Origin: Pseudomonadota bacterium
Lineage (GTDB): Bacteria; Bdellovibrionota_C; UBA2361; OMIW01
Length of the DNA: 11,121 bases
Direction: 5' to 3'
Assembly: GCA_900299205.1 (NCBI GenBank)
Contig: OMIW01000073.1
Coordinates: 1-11,121, forward strand
Shown: piece after piece, positions 1 through 7,400 of the stretch
How the letters are laid out: each line of letters starts with the position of its first letter
Position numbering within the stretch: position 1 is the stretch's first letter
The notes under the pieces: model-generated
What the model was told of the DNA's origin: nothing
The model's database searches: none
Seen by the model: only the letters and a program-made list of their open reading frames with translations
Program-made: the position numbers and the translations under genes

Positions 1-2
1 AA

Positions 3-86
3 TTTTTGTTGCAGTCCGCAAAGGAGCGGGTGCCTCGCGAGGATGGCGCTTCGGCTCTTGCGCATGTGTTGTCGTTGATGGGATAG
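3..86 (+). CDS. C-terminal end of an upstream gene (partial)
   Basis: The third frame is open from the window edge to a TAG at 84-86 and would encode 27 residues ending in ALAHVLSLMG. It is mildly preferred over the second frame, which is also open for a while but gives a composition rich in Trp, Cys and Arg that is unlike a normal protein tail. The fragment is too short to assign to a family, and no function can be given. The whole upstream gene lies outside the window. Confidence 0.35.
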   Translation, partial: FLLQSAKERVPREDGASALAHVLSLMG

Positions 87-172
87 TTTGGCGGGAAAAT
101 CAAAGATTATTGAGACTTGCTGGGTAACCGATGGAGAGATCTGTCTCATATCCTTAAGAGGGAAGCTTTTAG

Positions 173-248
173 GGAGGACCGATGAGGGTTGCCTTCGTGT
201 TTAGGGGGCTAATAGTTGCCTGAGGCGGGCTGATTTCCTCGGTCCTCC
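173..248 (+). repeat. Inverted repeat with 10-bp perfect arms and 56-nt loop
   Basis: GGAGGACCGA at 173-182 is the exact reverse complement of TCGGTCCTCC at 239-248. In RNA the arms would form a GC-rich 10-bp stem. The left arm overlaps the purine-rich stretch AGGGAGG (171-177) just before an ATG at 182, so pairing would hide that ribosome binding site. There is no U-tract after the right arm, so it is not a simple terminator. The pairing is seen directly, while any regulatory role is inference. Confidence 0.4.
182..223 (+). CDS. Possible 13-aa leader peptide
   Basis: A strong Shine-Dalgarno-like AGGGAGG (171-177) precedes ATG182 by 4 nt, which is rather short. The frame reads MRVAFVFRGLIVA and stops at TGA 221-223. 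It lies in the loop of the inverted repeat 173-248, whose left arm covers the ribosome binding site. This layout would suit a leader ORF controlling the gene at 525, but that gene starts about 300 nt further on. Short ORFs with good purine tracts also occur by chance, so this is a weak call. Confidence 0.15.
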   Translation: MRVAFVFRGLIVA

Positions 249-524
249 AGCAGGATGGTTGACACATGATTTTCTGTTGTGCGCTTCGATAGTTTGACTG
301 CACCTCGTTGGAGGCAAGAGAAAATCCTCAACGTATATGAGGGGATACGTTTACCGTTTTCTGCAAGCTCCCCTCCGTTTCGGCGAAACTCTCAAAATGC
401 GGCGTCGGAACGAGTTTCACTTTCCTGCGAAATGCCCTTTGAGAATGTGCTGGCGAAGTCAGTTGGGGGGATAGAGAAAAGTTGGCGAGGCGGGTGAGGA
501 TCAAGCGCGCGGAGAGATTAACCG

Positions 525-1916
525 ATGGATAGGCGGAAGATTCCCGACAATCAAATCCCCGCGAAAGGGGCGGCGGTCAGTGGGCAGCTGATGCGAGATT
601 CTGGAGGAGTTCAGGAGGTCGGAGTTCGAAAAAATGTGGGGCCGGAGTCTAGGTCATACATCGGAGCGAATGAAACTGAAAAGAAGGGAACCGAGGAACT
701 AAAATCGTCGGAAGATTTTCGATTGGAGGACAGGGCGGCGGCCCGGCGAGATTTTGAGCTCTCAGTATCTCGTATCGGGGCCCTAAAAAGGCGGCTTTCA
801 TCACTGTCGCTAAACAAGATAGAACTCTCTGGTCTCCCCGTGGAAGGTGAAGCCCTCGGGGTTCGGGTTGTTCTCCGAAGGGCGGAGGAGCTGCCCCCAT
901 TTTCGGTTGGGCGCACGCAGATAAGCGAAACTTTGGTCGTGCTCTCGGTGACCGCGAGGCAGTTCGTCAATCTGTATTACTTTCTCAATTTTTACAGAGA
1001 AAATCCGCTTGAGTTTGAGGAAGTTCGCTCGTCTGCGATGCGAGTCCTTGATGAAGCGGGAGTTGCCGAGGGGCCCATCGTGCTCGAGGCCTCCCTCTAT
1101 CGAAAGATGCCCGGTATCGTCCGACGTGTCGGCTCTGGTGTTTGTCTTTTCGAGGCTGAATCCTCGATTGAAGCGCATGATGTTGCCCGACTTTTGTTTC
1201 ATGAAGAAAGCTTCCCTTTCGTCATGATGGGGTCAATCGCGCTGTTTTTTTCAGAGTCGGGTGCCCTCGCCCTCGAGGATCTCCTTCTTCTCAAGTATGC
1301 TCTGCTCACCAAATTTCCGAAGCGGCACCACTCTCGATTTATTCTGTTCGGAAGTGTGGTCCTTTATGCCTTGGGTATGCGGCTTCCCGACATGTTTGAC
1401 CTGTTGGTGGACGACAAAGGAGCGGGCCGGGCTTTTTCTTCTGCCATTGAAAGATTCCTCGTTCAAGAAACTCGGTCTCGAGTTGAGGTGTATTGTCGCG
1501 GGCTTGGATCGTGGACGGGAGAGAGGTTGGAGCCGTATGATCGGTGGTTTGGAGAGGAATGGCCTCGTTTGCTCGGAGTCGATAGTCTGCAAGAGCTATT
1601 TTGTAGTCCAGGCCGTCACGCCTACTTTATGGGGCTGCGGGTGACGACTTTGCGGGATGATATTCGACGTCGTACCTGCAGAATCAGCCCGGCTGCGTGC
1701 GCGGATCTCGTTGCTCTCAAACGAGTTCCAGGACTTGCCCAGTATTTTCCATTCCAGATTCCAGAGTTCCCCGATTCCTACTGGGCGAATTATCGGGAGT
1801 ACGCGATGGCAGCGATTGATCGAGCCAAGTTTGTCCGTACGATTAACGCCTATCTGAAAGAGCGGTATACGTTCACGCTTCCCGAACCGACTCTCTGGTC
1901 GCTCTTCTCTGAATAG
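525..1916 (+). CDS. Uncharacterised 463-aa protein with a nucleotidyltransferase-like signature
   Basis: I do not recognise this gene as a named family. The start ATG is supported by GGAGAG at 511-516, 8 nt upstream. The first ~80 residues are polar and probably disordered, and the rest looks folded and soluble with no signal peptide. Residues 271-297 (RFILFGSVVLYALGMR, then DMFDLLVDD) resemble the hG[S]-x(n)-DhD signature of the polymerase-beta-type nucleotidyltransferase fold. A later segment (about 366-400, HAYFMGLRVTTL with DD at 378-379 and an ADL at 393-395) resembles the substrate-domain helices often seen in such proteins. The acidic pair is spaced as D289-x-x-D292 instead of D-x-D, so catalysis is doubtful. 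The MoeA-like gene follows after 76 bp in the same direction, so cotranscription is plausible. The CDS is certain and the fold assignment is only inference. Confidence 0.85.
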   Translation: MDRRKIPDNQIPAKGAAVSGQLMRDSGGVQEVGVRKNVGPESRSYIGANETEKKGTEELKSSEDFRLEDRAAARRDFELSVSRIGALKRRLSSLSLNKIELSGLPVEGEALGVRVVLRRAEELPPFSVGRTQISETLVVLSVTARQFVNLYYFLNFYRENPLEFEEVRSSAMRVLDEAGVAEGPIVLEASLYRKMPGIVRRVGSGVCLFEAESSIEAHDVARLLFHEESFPFVMMGSIALFFSESGALALEDLLLLKYALLTKFPKRHHSRFILFGSVVLYALGMRLPDMFDLLVDDKGAGRAFSSAIERFLVQETRSRVEVYCRGLGSWTGERLEPYDRWFGEEWPRLLGVDSLQELFCSPGRHAYFMGLRVTTLRDDIRRRTCRISPAACADLVALKRVPGLAQYFPFQIPEFPDSYWANYREYAMAAIDRAKFVRTINAYLKERYTFTLPEPTLWSLFSE

Positions 1917-1959
1917 GCTCGCTTCCCCCTTGTTGTTTGGTTGATTTTCCTTCAAGTTT

Positions 1960-1971
1960 ATTGACATCAAT
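1960..1971. promoter_or_regulatory. Small dyad ATTGA-CA-TCAAT ahead of the MoeA-like gene
   Basis: A 12-bp dyad with perfect 5-bp arms lies 21 bp before the start of the MoeA-like gene. It also contains TTGACA (1961-1966), but no -10 box follows at 16-18 bp. It could be an operator or chance in an AT-rich gap. Confidence 0.15.
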
Positions 1972-1980
1972 TTGTTTTGC

Positions 1981-1985
1981 AGGGA
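1981..1985 (+). promoter_or_regulatory. Ribosome binding site that sets the MoeA-like start at 1993
   Basis: AGGGA lies 7 nt before ATG1993. A longer in-frame reading from TTG1972 is possible but has no ribosome binding site. It would add only MFCRDLV, which does not resemble a MoeA N-terminus. ATG1993 gives MVSYEEL, which fits the family. Confidence 0.7.
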
Positions 1986-1992
1986 CCTCGTC

Positions 1993-3297
1993 ATGGTTTC
2001 ATACGAAGAGCTCGGGGAGATTCTAACTCGAGAGGCCCAAGAGCGAGCGGTAGGGCTCAGTGCGGAAGTTGTGAGTCCAATAAATGCGGTCGGAAGGGTT
2101 GTGTGGTCAGATGTAAAAACCGAACGGGCGGTCCCGGACAGGGAGCAGAGTCTTGTTGATGGTTATGCAATCTTGGCGGGGTGTGCTGAGAATGCCTCGA
2201 GCGAAGAACCGGTTTGGTTTCGAGTCGTCGACCATCTCGAATCAGGTGGTGCTCCCGATGGAATCCCTCTAGCCCGTCCCGTAACGATGGGACAGGGACT
2301 TCAAGGAGGGGATGCCGTAGTAGGGCGGCACGAGGTGATGGAAGAGGGCGGTTCAATCGCTGTGTGTCGACCGATTCGGCTGGGGGAGGGTGTCAGAACC
2401 TCGGGGAGCGAGCGAGAAAGGGATGTAGTCCTCATTCGTAAAGGCGAGCCCTTCACCGTGGTGGATCAGGTTGCCGCAACGGTCGCCGGAGTATCAGATG
2501 TTCTTGTTTGTCCTCGCTTGATGTTGGGGCTCATTGTTGTCGGAAATGGGGCCCCCGCCCCGGTTGAGTCGTACGCGTCGATAATCGGGTTAGTTGCTGG
2601 GGACATGGGGGTTGTTTTATCGGAGGTTGTGCAGGTCGACGCCGCCGATCATGATCTTTGTGTGCAGATTCAGCGTCTTGTATCGCTTGAACTGGATTGT
2701 ATCGTTGTCGTCTCCTCGACAAGGGAGCAAGTGCGAAGTGCAGTCGAAACTTCGGGTGGGTGGATCCTGTTTGATTCTGCGGCGGCATACCCTCTTGCCG
2801 ATGCGTTCTTTGGAACTTTTCGGGGACACCGCTCGGTGGTTTTCTCTGTTCAGACCCCCTTGGTACCGTTTATCGCCTCGTTGAGATTTCTCGTTTCACC
2901 TTATGTGGCGCGAGTGGCGGGAATGCGACAAAGATCCCCGATAAAGGCTCCCCTCGCGCACCTCGTGGAGAAGCCGTCAGAGGGATATGTCATAGTGCCG
3001 GGTGAGTTGGAGGCGAGGCGGGGGGAGTTCTTGGTGCATGTAAATCAGGCGGCTATGCCTTCGTTAGAGCCGTTCGCTCGTTCACCTTTCTTGGGATCGC
3101 TCAATTATTCCGCGAGCGATCCCCTGAGCGTTATACCCCTCGACCGGGCATCTTGCTGGGTTGTCCTACCCGCGGGAAAGAAGATAATGGACCGGGGGGA
3201 CCTCGTTGATGTTGAGACTCTTATGCCCCATGTTTCACGCCGGTCCCTTGTCCAGACTCCTCAGCTACCTGTCGAGGAAGGGGATCCGACGATTTGA
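1993..3297 (+). CDS. MoeA-family molybdopterin molybdotransferase homologue, active site degenerate
   Basis: The 434-residue protein follows the MoeA architecture from end to end. MoeA normally inserts molybdenum into adenylylated molybdopterin. Recognisable segments are GRVVWSDVKTERAVPDREQS then DGYA (34-59), GGDAVV (105-110), the GEGVRTSG to VAGVSDVLV linker (131-172), the MoCF/MogA-like domain (about 175-310) and a C-terminal beta domain (about 318-415). The MoCF motifs are not kept. The usual TGDEL is VGNGAP (183-188), the SGG(V)S-VGD loop is VVSSTREQ (239-246), KPGKP is AYPLAD (265-270), and LPGNP is VQTPLVP (286-292). The equivalents of the catalytic and molybdate/MPT-binding acids and lysines are therefore mostly absent. 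No other molybdenum-cofactor gene is visible here. I infer a non-canonical or regulatory role, or a different ligand. It ends 16 bp from the convergent ilvE stop. Confidence 0.9.
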   Translation: MVSYEELGEILTREAQERAVGLSAEVVSPINAVGRVVWSDVKTERAVPDREQSLVDGYAILAGCAENASSEEPVWFRVVDHLESGGAPDGIPLARPVTMGQGLQGGDAVVGRHEVMEEGGSIAVCRPIRLGEGVRTSGSERERDVVLIRKGEPFTVVDQVAATVAGVSDVLVCPRLMLGLIVVGNGAPAPVESYASIIGLVAGDMGVVLSEVVQVDAADHDLCVQIQRLVSLELDCIVVVSSTREQVRSAVETSGGWILFDSAAAYPLADAFFGTFRGHRSVVFSVQTPLVPFIASLRFLVSPYVARVAGMRQRSPIKAPLAHLVEKPSEGYVIVPGELEARRGEFLVHVNQAAMPSLEPFARSPFLGSLNYSASDPLSVIPLDRASCWVVLPAGKKIMDRGDLVDVETLMPHVSRRSLVQTPQLPVEEGDPTI

Positions 3298-3313
3298 TAA
3301 TAGTAAGATTCTA

Positions 3314-4240
3314 TCATCGCATCTTCTCGTGACCAGAATTTACTCTGGTGAGGTATCCTTCGTAGCGAGCAATTTCCCCCCGCACCGCAGAAAGATAAGC
3401 CGTCTTGATCTGGTTGGTTATGGGCCCGAGCGCACCCATTCCGAGCACTCTGTCATCGATTGAGCGGATTGGCGTAACCTCTGCCGCCGTACCGGTATAA
3501 AATGCCTCATCGGCAGAGAACGCCTCCTCAAGGGAGATGCGTCGCTCGTCGACTGGAATTAAGAGGTCTCGAGCAATCTCAATGATTGTCTTTCTGGTAA
3601 TGCCGGGGAGGATCGTTCCAAGGTGCGGAGTCACTATCGCGCCGCCTTTAATCATGAAGAAGTTCTCTCCAGGCCCTTCGGCTATTGCCCCCTCGCTATC
3701 GAGTAGCAGAGCCTCGTGGTAGTGGGTTCCCTGAATCTCGAGAACTGCCATGATTGAGTTGACGTAATGTCCTACAATTTTTGCATCGGCGACCGTTGAG
3801 CGGGGATGGATACGGATAAAGCGAGAAACCTTCAGATCTACCATGTCGTGGGGAAGATAGGCTCCCCAAGGCCAACACGCGATGATCACTTCAACCGGGT
3901 TGCCTATTGGATTGACCCCCATTTTACCGTAGCCGTAATATACCAACGGTCGAATGTAGCACGAGGGATGGCCGCTCTTTTTTACCGTTTCAACGACTGC
4001 CTCGATTAATTGGTCGCGATTCCAAGGAATCGTCATGTTAAGGGCGCGGGCAGAATAGATGAGTCGATCGATGTGCTCCGGAAGTCTGAATATCGCGGGT
4101 CCCTCTGCTGTTTCATACGCACGGACCCCCTCAAACGCTCCGCTCCCGTAGTGAAGGGTATGGGTAAGCACGTGAACCTTGGCATCATCCCAGGGAACAA
4201 ACGCCCCGTTCATCCAGATATGCTCGCTGCGCTGTTTCAT
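3314..4240 (-). CDS. ilvE: Branched-chain amino acid aminotransferase
   Basis: This PLP-dependent fold-type IV aminotransferase carries out the last transamination in Leu, Ile and Val synthesis, with glutamate as amino donor, in the cytoplasm. The 308-residue length matches E. coli IlvE (309). Visible landmarks are HYGSGAFEGVR (30-40, with the Tyr31 and Arg40 found in branched-chain enzymes), YIRPL (95-99), the Schiff-base lysine K154 in DAKIVGHYVNS, EGPGENFF (188-195, with PLP-contacting E192), LPGITR (211-216) and GTAAEVTP (250-257). All expected residues are present, so it should be active. A GGGGAG ribosome binding site (4247-4252 on this strand) lies 6 nt before the ATG. The polysaccharide synthase gene lies upstream on the same strand, but a terminator-like hairpin lies between them, so ilvE probably has its own control. 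D-amino-acid or 4-amino-4-deoxychorismate enzymes are less likely because of the FEGVR motif. Confidence 0.95.
   Translation of the reverse strand: MKQRSEHIWMNGAFVPWDDAKVHVLTHTLHYGSGAFEGVRAYETAEGPAIFRLPEHIDRLIYSARALNMTIPWNRDQLIEAVVETVKKSGHPSCYIRPLVYYGYGKMGVNPIGNPVEVIIACWPWGAYLPHDMVDLKVSRFIRIHPRSTVADAKIVGHYVNSIMAVLEIQGTHYHEALLLDSEGAIAEGPGENFFMIKGGAIVTPHLGTILPGITRKTIIEIARDLLIPVDERRISLEEAFSADEAFYTGTAAEVTPIRSIDDRVLGMGALGPITNQIKTAYLSAVRGEIARYEGYLTRVNSGHEKMR
3332..3349. repeat. Small hairpin in the 3' end of ilvE
   Basis: ACCAGA (3332-3337) and TCTGGT (3344-3349) form a perfect 6-bp stem with a 6-nt loop inside the last ilvE codons, just past the end of the convergent MoeA-like gene. There is no T-tract on either strand, so a terminator role is not supported. 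Confidence 0.2.
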
Positions 4241-4288
4241 CGACCACTCCCCTTTGAAATGAGCTCGTTGGTAGAGATTTACCCCTGA

Positions 4289-4331
4289 CGTTAGTTCCCC
4301 GAGGTCTCTGAGACCTCCCGAGACACTAACG
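4289..4331. repeat. Nested palindrome in the ilvE 5' region
   Basis: The outer arms CGTTAGT (4289-4295) and ACTAACG (4325-4331) are perfect complements. Inside them, GAGGTCTC (4301-4308) and GAGACCTC (4310-4317) form a second stem. The intervening 5 and 7 nt are unpaired. A second GAGAC at 4320-4324 could compete for pairing with GTCTC (4304-4308), which would allow two alternative folds. The element lies 49-91 bp upstream of the ilvE ATG, so it could be in the ilvE leader or be an operator. No U-tract follows, so it is not a plain terminator. Confidence 0.4.
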
Positions 4332-4348
4332 AACCTTTCCGGACTCGT

Positions 4349-4368
4349 AAAGAGGGCTTTCCCTCTTT
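4349..4368 (-). terminator. Terminator-like hairpin after the polysaccharide synthase gene
   Basis: AAAGAGGG (4349-4356) and CCCTCTTT (4361-4368) form a perfect 8-bp stem with a 4-nt loop, 39 bp past the stop codon of the minus-strand gene at 4408-7869. The right side on that strand ends in only three Ts, so termination may be partial. The stem is nearly symmetrical and could act on either strand. Confidence 0.45.
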
Positions 4369-4407
4369 AGGTAGAAACGTCGTTATCGGAGTGGTCGAGG
4401 ATTCCTT

Positions 4408-7400
4408 CTATTGAGGATCGTTTTGCCGCTCGGCGGGTGGACCCGCATGTATTGCTCCCGCGGGTAAAGTGACCGAGCCGGTTCGTTGCAGTACTCCCCA
4501 ACCTTGTCGCCAGCCACTTATCGCTCTCCAAAGCGCCCGCCAGGCGACGAAATACATCAGCTGGCGGTAGACGAAACGCTGGAAAAAGAGAAGCCACAGG
4601 GGGTGCATTTTTTCCTTGTCAAGATAGAAGGCGACGACGGATATGAGAAACTCAATTCCAAAGAAGAGTAAGTAGAGCCACGCGGTTGTGATCATCGGGG
4701 CGACCATATCGTGGTATTCCAAAGAGGCCCGATAGATTGGGTGGTCCGTCGTCATGAGCGTGGTCGCGGAAATGACCGTCAGAAGCATTTTCAAATCGGC
4801 AAGGGGAGAGAGAAGTTCAAAAAGACAACCGAAGATGAGCACCGATGGAACTCCAACCCATCCGAAGAATCCATGCTTAAAAAATGCACCACGATGCTTC
4901 CATAAACACTGCAGCGCCCCGTATGACCAGCGGAATCGCTGCTTATAGAGGCCCCTGAAATCTTCCGGAGCCTCCGTGTATCCGATGGCGGCGGGTTCGT
5001 TGATGACCTGCCACTCTAGGCGGCGAACTCGCCAGGTTAAATCCATGTCCTCGGCGAGGGAATCCGAGTGGTAGCCACCTGCCTGCTCAATCGCAGCCCG
5101 CCTCCATCCACCAGCAGCACCCGCAACGACAAGAATTGCGTTCAGATAGGCGTAAGCACGCCGTGCGATGCTGAGGTTGGTGATATATTCCATTGATTGC
5201 CAATGGGTGAGGATACTTCGGCGGTTTCCGACCTTGATATTTCCGGCCACCGCACCGACGCGCGGATCGACAAAATGCTTAGCAAGGTGGGTTACCGCAT
5301 CTGGGTCGAACTGGGTATCCGCATCCAGGCAGATAAATATGTCATGCTGTGCATGCTGAATCCCGTAATTAAGGGCTGATGACTTTCCTCCGTTGGGCTG
5401 CCGTAACAATAAGACCCGAGGATTATCGCCAAAATTCTTATAAACTTGGAGGCTAGTTTGATCGGTTGATCCATCGTCGACGATAATGATCTGGTAGGTT
5501 CGATGGGTGCCGAGGAGAAGACTGGTAATTGTTTTGGTAATTACCTTCTCCTCATTAAATGCTGCGATGATGATACTGACCGGGATGTCACGCGCTTGGT
5601 CGAGGTCCTCATGGGCGAGAGGTTTTTGCATCTCCTTGAATCGGCAGAGTACCGCGCAGGTCAGGATAATGCCGAGCCGAATGACTCCAAGCACCACGAT
5701 CCCCAGAAAAAGACCCTCAAGGGCTAATGACCCGTACGCGATCACCGTGGGGACGAGAGTGTGAATCACCTGAAGGGTTTCGGGGATTATTGCAGGATGA
5801 AGGGCCTCTCGTGAGGTGCCAAGAAGCTCATGAGCAGTGACGAAACGATAGCCTCGCGCTTTAAGAGTGGGAATGAGAATCGATAGGGCCTCAACCGAGC
5901 GTTCTCGCTCTTTAGGTCCGTCGTGAAGGAGCACAGCATTGCCGTTCATCAGTTCAATTTTGGAGAGTATCTCCTTCGCGATATCCATGCCGGTTCGCTC
6001 GATACTTGTTCCCTGTGCATCGGTATCGTAGGCGACCCAATCACGACCATTATTGGATATGCTAAGCGTGGTGTATCCGAGGTCCTGAGCAATCGCAAGG
6101 GCACGAAACTCGCGGAGAGAGAGAGGGGAGCCCTCACTGACGTAGGGCGGTCGCAGGAGTCGAACCGAATGACCGAGAATCCCCTGTAGTACCCGTTGCG
6201 CAGCATTGAGTTCAAGGGTGACCCGATTTTTTCCGACGAGGGCTAAGTCAGGATGAGAAAATGTGTGATTTCCTAAGTCATGTCCCTCGGTAAAGATACG
6301 ACGTACGAGCTCGGGTTGCTCGATCGCCCGTTCACCTACAATAAAAAAGGTCCCTTTTATGTTATTCTCCCGCAGAATGTCGAGGACTCGTGCGGTAAAG
6401 GGCTCGGCGGGGCCGTCGTCAAAGGTAAGTGCTATCGATTTCGGAAGATATCCGCTCCGCTTAACCGATGGAGCACTGGGTATCGACTGGTAAGTCACCC
6501 TTGTAATCAGTCCTGATTCTGGATCGAGTCCGAGCCGTCGGGCACCTTCTTCAACACCCGAGAGGGATACCGTTAGAACATCCCCCTGCCCCGAGAAGAG
6601 AATGGGTGAAGTTGGTGGCACATGTTCCATTTCAGTGATTGACGGTTGCGCTCCCAATAGCTCCCAAAGCCCAGGGTCTTCGCCACCGATCTCCCATACA
6701 CCAAAATTCCTGATTGCTCCTTCAGATGCAATTACCTTTGTGTTGTAAGAAAAAGGTGCATCGATAATCGACGATTGGCCCTTTGCTCCGCCATCATCCA
6801 CAAAATAATAGGTCGAGGTAGTTGTAATTGGATCAAACGTTATAGGGAGGGTGCGGGCCTCGCTCATGGCGGTCATGAAGGTGAGCCTTTCAGCTGATTC
6901 CCTCCGATGGTTCTTATGCCTTATCGCTCCCGAAGAAAAGGCAACAGTTATTTTCCTTGCGGGAAAGTCCTTTAGGGAAGACTGAACGGTATCGGCAAAT
7001 GTCTTGAGTGAACTCGCTGGTCCAGCCGACAAGTGGCGATAAATGTTCACGAGTACGAGGCTGTCAATAATCTCTGATAATCCGCTGAGATTGATTTGTT
7101 CGTCGAGATGTAAAACCACACCCAAAGCCCTTCCGCTTCTGTGACATTCATCCCCCAGGACGGTGATGAAGTCTTTGAGGGCTTTCTTTTCATCATCATC
7201 ACCTGTCGGTAGATCAACAAAAATGCCGGGAAATCGTTCCCGATTAAGGAACGCTACTATGTCGCGTGAGACCCGTTGGTGAAGTTCTTTGTTGAGGAGA
7301 AAAGAGCGGATGCGGTCCGAATCATCCTCGGATGTTGCATCGACCGAAAATCGCGGATAGACGTTGAGATTGAACTCTGCAGCGATAGCAAGAAGCTCTT

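Larger units (their letters stand above)
87..524. other. Non-coding stretch before the 463-aa gene
   Basis: No convincing gene is visible on either strand over these 438 bases. A GTG-started frame at 279-497 has no ribosome binding site and a composition unlike a folded protein. What can be seen is a long-range inverted repeat (173-182 with 239-248), a possible 13-codon ORF inside its loop, and a TTGACA at 259-264 with no matching -10 box at normal spacing. The promoter of the gene at 525 probably lies here, but I could not place it. Confidence 0.6.

Noticed and set aside
259-293. TTGACA at 259-264 as a sigma-70 promoter
   Set aside because: The nearest -10-like hexamer (GATAGT, 288-293) is 23 bp away, too far for a functional pair.
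279-497. GTG-started 72-codon frame
   Set aside because: It has no ribosome binding site, an atypical Ser/Arg/Pro-rich composition and no recognisable motif.
1335-1415. Abi-type toxin reading of the nucleotidyltransferase-like protein
   Set aside because: No antitoxin-like partner is adjacent, and the acidic motif spacing does not match such toxins.
1961-1989. TTGACA at 1961-1966 as promoter of the MoeA-like gene
   Set aside because: The positions 16-18 bp downstream hold GC-rich sequence with no -10 match and would overlap the ribosome binding site.
125-6473. TAACCGATGGA found at 125-135, 519-529 and 6462-6472 as a repeat family
   Set aside because: Repeated 11-mers are expected by chance in 11 kb, the third copy is inside a coding region, and flanks do not match.
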